From Dermacentor variabilis (taxonomy: Eukaryota; Arthropoda; Arachnida; Ixodida; Ixodidae), in NCBI RefSeq assembly GCF_050947875.1, contig NC_134569.1, forward strand, positions 202,068,627 to 202,132,626: a stretch of 64,000 nucleotides of DNA. The letters are read 5' to 3'. Under the pieces are notes generated by a model. The model saw nothing but the letters and a program-made list of their open reading frames with translations, was not told the DNA's origin and did no database searches. The position numbers and the translations under genes are program-made. Positions 56,516 to 64,000 of this stretch are shown piece by piece (positions within the stretch are counted from its first letter, which is position 1; the number at the start of each line of letters is the position of its first letter).

Positions 56516-57540
56516 TACGAGAAGTAGAAGCGTCTCATCACTGTGCTCGAAGTTTCGTTTGTAGAGGACGTTGTTCCGGAGGACATACGAACACAATCCG
56601 CGGACGAAAACTCGAGGCACTTTCACTTGTCGACCCTCCAGGTACTCGATGAGCAGGAGTAATTCCGGATCAGTACGCTGATGATGAGCCATTTCCGTCG
56701 TATTCACAGCCCCAAGAAATGGGAAATCGTAGCTTCGATTCGTGCGCGTGGTAAGCAATTAGCATCATTGTGCTTGAGACCGGACTTGTAAACGACCATG
56801 ATGTCATACTGCTGTAGACGCAAACTCCATCTAGCGAGTCTTCCAGAAGGATCCTTGAGGTTCTCCAGCCAGCACAATGAGTGATGGTCGCTTATGGCTC
56901 GAAACGGTCTGCCATATAAGTGTGGCCGGAACTTACTGATGGCCCATATAACCGCCAGGCATTCCTTTTCTCTAGCTGAGTAATTTGTTTCGGCTTCCGA
57001 TAAGGTAGGGCTGGCGTACGCAATGACTTTTTCTTCTCCATTCTGCTACTGAACAAGTATGGCACCGAGACCAACGTTACTCGCGTCGGTGTGGATGTCC
57101 GTTTCGGCATTTTCATCAATATGGGCAAGTATAGGAGGACTCTGCAAACGCCGTCGTAGCTCAGAGAAGGCGTCTTCTTGTTCTTTCTCCCACACGAAAG
57201 GGACATCTGCTTTCTTCAGTCACGTGGGTGGTTTGGCAATTTTAGGAAAATTTTCTACGAAACGCCTGTAGTAGGCGCACAGTCCTAGGAAACGTCTAAT
57301 AGCTTTTCTGTCTCTTGGCTTGGGAAACATTTCTACTGCAGTGATCTTCACAGGAACAGGGCGGACGCCTTCAGCACTGACAATGTGTCCGAGGAAGCGG
57401 AGCTCGCGAAAGCCGAAGTGGCATTCTTCGTGTTTTATGGTCAATCCCGCCGTGCGAATAGCATCCAGAACTGCTCTCAGTCGCTGCACGTGCTACTCGA
57501 ATGTAGTGGAGAAGACCATCACATCATCAAGGTAGACGAG
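56516..57540 (-). pseudogene. RT end and RNase H of gypsy B
   Basis: Catalytic YLDD is at 57523-57534. The thumb piece at 57489-57220 reads HFGFRELRFLGHIVS and FLGLCAYYRRFVENF. RNase H has [17 protein letters not shown] near 57100 and the Glu in [14 protein letters not shown] near 56960, in alternating frames. The linker towards integrase (56758-56516) contains RRTDPELLLL-type sequence and ends at the Penelope insertion. Confidence 0.8.
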
Positions 57541-58800
57541 GCACGACTGCGATTTCAGTCCGGAGAGAACAGTGTCAATCATCCGCTGGAATGTGGCGGG
57601 GGAAAACACAGACCAAATGGAAGCACCTTAAACTCGTATAGACCATCCGGTGTCACAAATGCCGCTTTTTTGCGATCTCGCTCGCCCACTTCTATCTGTC
57701 AGTATCCTCTTTTGAGGTCCAAAGAGGAGAAGAAGTAAGCATTGCGTAGTTTGTCCAAGGTGTCGTCGATGCGTGGGGGTGGATAAACATCCCGCTTCGT
57801 GACGAGGTTGAGTTTCCTGTAATCAACACAAAATCGCAGGGTGTTATCCTTCTTTTGACACCAGGACTACCGCAGATGCCCACGGGCTATTGGATGGCTG
57901 TATTACATCCTCCTTGAGCATTTCCTGTACTTGGCTTCTTATAGCTTCTTTTTCTTTGGGAGCCACTCGGTACGGGTGTTGGCGCACTGGTCTTGCAGGT
58001 TCCTCGACCACAATGCGGTGTTTTGCGATGGGAGTACGACGGACTTTCGATGAAGTCGAAAAGCAATCTGCAAGCTCTGTGACCAAGCTCACAATCTTAT
58101 CTCTTTGTAGTGATGACAGCTCTCGGTTAATGTCGATAGAGGTAAGGACACTGTCTAAAGTGACAAAAGCTGGTGACGCTGCATCGAGGGTTGACACAAC
58201 TGCAAGTTGTGCATAGTCATAGATGCTATGGCTGTTCCCTTCGCCACGTGTTGTGCCTCATTGCCAAGGTTAGTCAAGAGAGCATCCCCACACTCGTTAC
58301 GCAGGTGAACTAGGCCTCTTGCCACGCATATTTGCTTTTCCAGTAGCAGCCCGATATTCCCGTCTGCAAGTCCCTTATGGTCACGATATACGTCGCTCCT
58401 TACAACGACAGTCACACTGCACCGTGCCGGCACCATCACGTATTCATCCACAATACGGAGAGAGGAAATATGTGGCTCTGCTGTATCAGAAACGGCAACA
58501 GCACTTTCTGTGGAAAACAACCCGCGTGATTATTGCAAGTCGATAATTGTACCATTCGTTTACAAAAAGTCCATGCCCAGTATCAGATCACGGGAACGCT
58601 CAAGGAGAACAATAAAGCTGATGACGTATGTAAAGCCTCTACTTCCGATTCTTGCGGTGCACCTTCCTACGGTGTCGACTGAGTGTCCCCCGCTGCACGT
58701 ATTGGAGATCCGGTCCAATTGCTCAATACCTTTTTCAATTTTCTGGCGAGTACACTGTTACTAACTGAATAGTCCGCACCAGTGCCTGTCAACGCAGTCA
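57541..58800 (-). pseudogene. Protease and RT fingers of gypsy B
   Basis: The protease loop at about 58790-58765 reads LTGTGADYSV: the catalytic Asp of the usual DTGAD is Gly. ILGMDFL lies near 58575. The protease-RT linker is 58520-58155. RT fingers start in the piece 58197-57844 (RQHPYRVAPKEKEAIRSQV, LKEDVIQPSNSPWASAVVLV). They break at 57846 and continue in other frames to the YLDD box. Confidence 0.78.
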
Positions 58801-58956
58801 CTTCGAAGTCGTCGATGATGACGCACAACTCGGAAGTAACGGCGGCATCGCTGCACTTGTTCTTCGTTTCGTCACTGGCGTCGTCTTGTCGGATTGGCGA
58901 TGGAGGGCCTTCGGTGTTCCGGGCGTCAGCGGCCTTGCCTCCACAGCTCGCTGGCT

Positions 58957-59941
58957 CTAGTGTTCCCGTCGCGGACTTTGTGAGCGACGCCTCGGTGAAA
59001 TGAAAGGGGGTCGTGGACTGGGCGACCTATGACGCATAGGTGTTGCCGATTGAGGTTCATGTTGCTGGGGGTTCCGAATATTTTGGCACGTAGATAAATA
59101 TGATTGAATTTCATAAGGGCGCTTACCGTCTCGAGGGCAAGGCGCAATCACAGAGAAGCCACGCAGTCCTACTCGGCGATACTGGCATTCCCGGTATAGG
59201 TGACCAGCCTCTCTACAGTGGTAGCAGAGGGGACGCCGGTCTGCAGTGCTCCATACATCGCTTTTACGTGGGCTTCCTTCTGGCATGGGCGGCCCATTGC
59301 GAGGAAGTACCTGGGGTAATGTGGCCGTTCGTCCAAAGTCGGTGCGTCCTAGGTCCTGACGTAAAACTTGAGCGTAGGATATCCGCGGCTGACGCTCTGG
59401 CTGTGCGCGGGGCCGTACCTGAGGCTCTGGCTCACAAATTACTTGCCGGACTTCTTCGCGTATGACATCAGCAAGTGAGGACACCGTAGGAGGGCATTGG
59501 GCCAGCTGCAGTTTCTGCAGCTCTTCCCTTACGCCAGAACTCACCATTTCGCGTAGAATTTTCATGTTGTTGGGGAGGGCTCCTGACCCAACGTCAAATG
59601 ATGCGACGCTTACATCTCTGTTGTACTGCCTCGCCGCTGCTGCAGCGTCTTTCCCATCGTCGTCACCTCTGATCGAAATTCGGCTACAGTGCGGAGCGGA
59701 TTACGAACCAGGCCGGCAAAGACTTCCTGTTTCACACCGCGCATCAGATGCTGCATTTTCTTGTCCTCAGCCATGTTTGGCTCGGCTCGGTGGAAGAGGT
59801 GGGTCATGTCTTCAATGTACTCCGTGCTCCATGCTCCGGTCCGTGCTCGGGTACGTAGCAAGCAGCTCTCGTCGGAAGTCATTCCACGATGATAGCGACG
59901 CTTCGTGGTTTTGAAACCACGTGCGTGCAGATTCCTCTAAA
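58957..59941 (-). pseudogene. Gag of gypsy B (truncated start)
   Basis: The core signature SARTWFQNHEASLSSW is at about 59930-59885. Two frames follow (60015-59812, 59882-59610) with MRGVKQEVFAGLVRNP. The C-terminal part at 59565-58957 has one zinc knuckle, CYHCREAGHLYREC, and an SPRR-rich basic tail. The first 60-70 residues expected before the core are missing. Confidence 0.82.
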
Positions 59942-61260
59942 ATATGAAGATATCGGTCATGAAGTAGTTGATTTCCTACAGGAAATATATCGAGAAAATA
60001 ATGTTGAAATAACATGGGAAGGAATTAAGAGTACGAAACAGTCGAGGTAAACAAAGAATTAAGGCAAAGTTGTCCTCTATCACAGCTGCTGTTCGCGCTT
60101 TATATGATAAGTATGGAACGAAGACTAGAAGGAAGGAATTTAGGGTATAGTCTGTCGTACAGATTAGGCGGAAAGGTTGTTGTGCAAGGACTACCGGGTT
60201 TAATGTATGTGGACGATATTGTACTGTTAGCAGATAGCCAGGGAGATTTGCAAACTACTGTGGGGACAATGGATACAGTTTAGGTTTCAGTTTTATTGCA
60301 GCTAAGTCCGGTGTGATCTTTTTCAACGATACAACTGATCAGGAGCTTACAATACAAGGCCATGAAATACCCCGAGTGGCTCAATACAAATATATCCTGG
60401 TATGGATAAACAAAGGGCAGATGTACACGGAAAAGCACGAACAGTCTCTCATAGCAAAAGGGTGAAGAGATGCCGGGTTAATGAAAAATAGGGAATTGTG
60501 GGGTTACAACAGGTATGAGGTACTGAGAGGTATATGGAAGGGAGTAATGGTGCCGGGGCTTACTTTCGGAAATGCGGTCCTATGCTTAAGGGCAGAAGTT
60601 CAGTTGAGACTAGAAGTAAATCAGAGAGCTGTTGGAAGATTAGCACTAGGTGCCCACGGAAAAACCACAAAAGAAGCAGTACAGGGGGATATCGGCAGGG
60701 TATGGTTCGAAGGACGATAACAGGTGGGCAGCTAAGGTACTTAAATACCTATACAGAAAGAGCGTTGATTCACAATGGCTGAAAAGAACTAGGAAGCTAA
60801 CCAGTAAGTATGCCAGACACGATGACGGAGAAATACAGAGCATTAAACGAAAGGTTAAAAACGCGGAAGGTAAAAATTAGATAAATTCAAAGGAAAAGAA
60901 GCATAGCGTTGAACTATATCGATACTGGAAACAGCAGATCAGGAAGCAAGCGTTTTATGGTAACTCAAGAGGCAGTGCCCTACTCTTGGAAGCTAGGTCA
61001 GGATGTCTTAGAACGTGGAGCTATAAAACGAAATTTAACGAAGAAGAAGACACATGTACTGTGTGTGGTAAATCTGTATAAACAATAGAACACCTCGTAC
61101 TAAAGTGTGATGGTATCCATCCCGATGTCGATGTGGGCACAGTCACGCTTCCTGTGGCCCTAGGGTTCAGAGACAACAATAGTCATATAAATAAATATGC
61201 GGTGGAAATTAGCAAAATGCGATTGGAGGATTGGTGGCTCAAAAGCAGAGAGGTGACATA
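59942..61260 (+). pseudogene. RT palm and C-terminus of the L1-like ORF2 (part 3)
   Basis: YEDIGHEVVDFLQEIYREN leads to LLFALYMISMERRLEG and MYVDDIVLLAD, with an intact YVDD at 60206-60217. Stops follow near 60280. C-terminal pieces at 60481-60880 include RAVGRLALGAHGKTTKEAVQ. The Cys end CTVCGKSV, stop, TIEHLVLKC is at about 61055-61110. Confidence 0.8.
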
Positions 61261-61418
61261 AGGTTAAAAGTGTAGCAAGACGTATTTAAAGAAAATGGCG
61301 AATTTTAATAACTTACAACACAGTTCTACAAAAATAAAAAGCTGAGGAAGTGGCTACAGCCATCACCCCGTTTCAAAGGGGACGCTCCTATTTTCCATCC
61401 ATTCCATCCATCCATCCT

Positions 61419-62244
61419 GGCCGACGCCACCGCGGCAGCGTTTCACAGTTTTTGCGTATTGCACGTGCTGTGCGTTGTGTGCTTCGTTTGCTATGTGACG
61501 AAAACGCAAGTCCTGAGCTGTGGATGTCGCGTGCTGGGCTGTGATAGTGCCAACACCACAATCGTCCATAGCCTGAACAGAGCGCTTGCAGTGAAACGTG
61601 CTGCAGGCCGCGAATGCATCTATACTTACATGTATAATAATTATTTGAACTACGTACAGCCCGATGATTCAATTAAAGTTTAACACTTCCGCCACAATGC
61701 GATGTGTCATGTGAGGCAATGATAACACTCAACCCTCTCAGAGATTATCAACATTGACGCACAGCAACGCCTAAAGCTATCACGTCTCCCTGTGTGTTCT
61801 GTGGACTATGCGTGTAGAAAAACAGCAGTTGTGCACGCATGGTGACGTTTAATATCAACTCGCAACTATCGTATTGGACTAAATGCTGAAGAAATTATAC
61901 ACTCACCGCCAACATCACAATTAATTATCGTCAATCAAATCAAACAGCGTACAAAGCTTCGCTTATATCGACTCTCACAGTGGGTGGCGTCCGCAGGTCT
62001 TTAATTAAACTTTTGTCGTTTGAAATCGGGACACGGGATGAATGTCGGAATGTGATGCTGAATGTAGTAGGGACGTTATGTCTGTTTGACCGCAATCGTA
62101 AGACAAGCACCAGTTTTCAGATATCGGAACTCAAAGTCTACTAGGAAGTACATTGACATTCCAGTAACACTTTATCTAGTATGTCCATTTTAGCAAGTTG
62201 GGGCCATCTTGAACGGAACTCCGATGGATCTTCTAGTAGGTTTT
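61419..62244. other. No gene recognised
   Basis: GC-richer until about 61600, then AT-rich. An open stretch at 61459-61683 has many Cys residues but matches no family I know. AATTAAA at about 61671 could be a poly(A) signal of an unidentified element. Confidence 0.4.
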
Positions 62245-62255
62245 ATCTCGTTAGT

Positions 62256-62494
62256 CGACCCGCCGTGGTTGCTTAGTGGCTATAGTGTCGGGCTGCTAAG
62301 CACGAGGTCGCGGGATCGAATCCCGGCGACAGCGGCTGCATTTTGATGGGGGCGAAATGCGAAAACACCCGTGGTACTTTGATTTGGGTGCACGTTAAAG
62401 AACTCCAGGTTATCCAAATTGCCGGATTCCCCCACTACGGCGTGCCTCATAATCAGCAAGTGGTTTTGGCTCGTAAAACCGTACAATTTAATTA
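62256..62494 (+). mobile_element. tRNA-derived tick SINE, copy 3
   Basis: Best-preserved copy. It starts CGACCCGCCGTGGTTGCTTAG (A-box region), has B-box GGGATCGAATCCC at about 62313, the TGGGGGCGAAATGCG body and the CCCCCACTACGGCGTGCC block. It ends in AATTTAATTA. A perfect 11-bp target duplication, ATCTCGTTAGT, lies at 62245-62255 and 62495-62505. Confidence 0.92.
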
Positions 62495-62505
62495 ATCTCG
62501 TTAGT

Positions 62506-63130
62506 TGTGATAGTCTAACAGTTTTGTTAAATGTTTTCGGACTTTTGTACTGCATGACCTTAACTTCGTAATTGAAACATGTGTCCTAAGGTAACTGATT
62601 AGAAAGGTGACTACCACGCACAATAATTCGCTATATGGACATTGCGATTTCTGATTCATGTCATTTAAATATTTTAGGCTAGGATTATTCATAAGAGCAT
62701 GTGCGAGACAACCCCGAAGGCGGCCAGCCAATGGCGAAGAACACTTGTGGATGAAAAGCTTTGTGAATTGGGCCTCTGAAGAGGCGAAAAACACTCTGAC
62801 CTCGCGATTAGCTATATATTATCTTCAAACACAACATAAAAATATGGTAGGCGATCCTAATCTTTGACTTAGGTGTCACTTAGCGGCAATCGCACTTCGT
62901 TCCTGATTTTTAGGTTAACTATAGGTGAGCGCAACGCACGAACCGAACTCGAAGGCAAATGTTTTCTGCTAATTAGCCAGTTAAATATCAAGCTGCTGTC
63001 TTCCGTGCGAAGTCATCAGTGACGCCATTACTGTCGCTTTCTACTTCCGGGTTTCCAGGAATTTTGCCAAAGTCACGCTCACGGGGCGGGTCTCTAAAAT
63101 CGATGATTAGTTGCTTTAATGTGCGGTAAT
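62506..63130. other. No gene recognised
   Basis: Mixed sequence, no family match. Confidence 0.4.
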
Positions 63131-63639
63131 CAGTGATTTCTAATTAATTGCAATGATTTCAAACACTTCAGTAACTCAAATTGTAAGAAACGAATGCAGT
63201 GATATTTATCTATAATGAAGCCGATTAATTTTGTGCTGTACATTTTTTTCCTGTATTTCTTGTGATTTATGTTGAATTTCATCTCTGGTTCGTCCCAGTG
63301 ATTTCTAACTATTGCTAATTATTCCAGAGACTTCAGTAACGCATGTTGTAGCTAGAATTATGCTGTGATATCATAAATATGATAAAACCTATGAATTTTG
63401 TGCTGTACTACTTTTTCTATATTTTTCTCACTTATTTTCAATTTTGTCCCTGGTCGTCTCAGTGGTACTGAATTAATCTGAACTATTCTAGACACTTGAG
63501 TAACTCAAATTGTAATGAAATGTAAGCTCTGATATCATATATATATATATATATATATATTGAAACCCATAAATATTGTAGTGTACTATTTTTTTTCTAT
63601 TTTTTTCTGATTTATTTTGAATTTGCTCTCCAGTCGTCT
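63131..63639. repeat. Tandem repeat, three units of about 165 bp
   Basis: Units start at CAGTG: 63131-63295 (165 bp), 63296-63459 (164 bp) and 63460-63639 (180 bp). Each contains ACTTCAGTAAC-like, CTCTGATATCAT-like and TTTTGTGCTGTAC-like blocks in the same order and ends in a GTCGTCTC-type run. The third unit is longer because of a (TA)n expansion at about 63539-63560. Confidence 0.88.
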
Positions 63640-64000
63640 CAGGAAGTGAATCGAAAGTTCGCAAGAAGGAAGAGTGTCGCTCGATGCTCGCGCCACTTAA
63701 AGAAACGCACGTGGTGTATTTATTGTCAACCACGTCGTAATTTTTGTCACAAACAATGCTACCACGATTCGGGCTGCTGAAGTGAGTATAAATGGAAGAA
63801 GAGGCGATGCAGTGAAGACACCACTTTCAGGGGCAGTTCAAATTTAAAAGACAGAACATCTGCGGTAAATGTGGGAAATGTAGGCTGCCAGTACATATTT
63901 ATTCGACAAGGCCTAAACGAACTTATGTTACATTAAAGTAGCCATGTCAGTCGTCCCCACAAAGGTCTTTGCTGTACTTGGGAGCGCCAACGCCGCAAGT
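63640..64000. other. No gene recognised
   Basis: Contains GAGTATAAAT at about 63783 and short frames only. Confidence 0.4.

Larger units (their letters stand above)
53787..59941 (-). mobile_element. Ty3/gypsy LTR retrotransposon B, 5' part missing, inside the L1-like element
   Basis: Minus strand: gag core (59940) through protease, RT, RNase H and integrase to an LTR-like 3' region (about 54115-53787) with AATAAA and a (CAA)n patch. It sits between consecutive RT pieces of the L1-like element. ATAT at 53783-53786 and 59942-59945 could be the target duplication. The gag N-terminus and 5' LTR are absent, which is odd because the right junction still abuts L1-like sequence. No env-like frame was seen. 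A Penelope-like insertion sits at 55317-56503. Confidence 0.85.
40165..61418 (+). mobile_element. L1-like non-LTR retrotransposon, cut into three parts
   Basis: Own sequence: 40165-42128 (ORF1 and endonuclease), 53070-53786 (linker and RT start) and 59942-61418 (RT palm to 3' end). Part 1 breaks off after SDRWFVEV and part 2 resumes near SRKF and KHVSWLG. Part 2 stops at NRELLWNI and part 3 resumes at YEDIGHEVVDFL. The pieces are therefore consecutive portions of one ORF2. The 3' end is a CCAT tetramer tail at 61393-61418. Stops are frequent, so it is old, as expected for the outermost host of the nest. Confidence 0.87.

Noticed and set aside
53787..59941. Endogenous virus rather than an LTR retrotransposon
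   Set aside because: The order gag-PR-RT-RH-IN with no env-like frame points to a plain Ty3/gypsy element; the same holds for gypsy A.
61459..61683. Cys-rich 74-codon plus-strand frame
   Set aside because: No family match, no splice or promoter support, lies just after a LINE tail.
1..64000. CRISPR arrays, operons, defence islands
   Set aside because: No regular short direct repeats with unique spacers and no prokaryotic gene layout; this is eukaryotic intron and repeat DNA.

Overview
This is eukaryotic nuclear DNA, most likely from a hard tick (Ixodida; species not resolved). The evidence is two spliced exons of a conserved animal gene, three tRNA-derived SINEs of tick type with target-site duplications, and a dense crowd of non-LTR, Ty3/gypsy, Penelope, Helitron and DNA-transposon copies. 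There is no bacterial operon structure, no CRISPR array and no free-standing tRNA or rRNA gene.

The host gene I can support is strumpellin (WASHC5, a subunit of the actin-regulating WASH complex). It is on the minus strand: exon 1 with the ATG at 22192-21971 and exon 2 at 6196-6087. Both exons have consensus splice sites and agree in phase. Intron 1 is about 15.8 kb and consists mostly of mobile elements. Later exons must lie beyond the left edge. A short possible first exon on the plus strand at 22751-22807 would make 22193-22750 a two-way promoter.

Layout from left to right. 0.6-1.7 kb: broken TRAF/RING-type gene remnant. 2.5-3.2 kb: Harbinger-like MITE. 4.6-4.8 kb: SINE. 6.1-6.2 kb: WASHC5 exon 2, with a second SINE 26 bp from its splice acceptor. 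6.7-12.3 kb: Ty3/gypsy element with both LTRs, inserted into an (AT)n tract and itself hit by an RTE fragment. 12.5-13.8 kb: THAP remnant between short inverted repeats. 14.2 kb: perfect 41-bp inverted repeat. 15.0-15.4 kb: Merlin transposase remnant. 15.4-20.5 kb: I-like non-LTR element that lost its reverse-transcriptase core. 20.5-21.3 kb: RNase H end of another I-like element. 22.0-22.8 kb: WASHC5 exon 1 and promoter. 24.3-27.9 kb: nearly intact CR1/L2-like element. 29.4-31.0 kb: decayed CR1-like element. 31.3-39.5 kb: Helentron (Helitron with endonuclease), split inside its helicase P-loop by a full-length 5.3-kb I-like element. 39.5-40.0 kb: minisatellite.

From 40.2 to 61.4 kb lies one L1-like element cut in three. 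The first gap is filled by a full-length CR1-like element, which carries three further insertions. The second gap is filled by a Ty3/gypsy element, which carries a Penelope-like insertion. The right end holds a third SINE and a 165-bp tandem repeat. Coding elements are mostly decayed, so the window reads as layered insertion history rather than a working gene cluster. The most notable coding feature is the ORF1 of the interrupted CR1-like element: a hydrophobic leader runs straight into a 2A-type NPGP ribosome-skipping motif.
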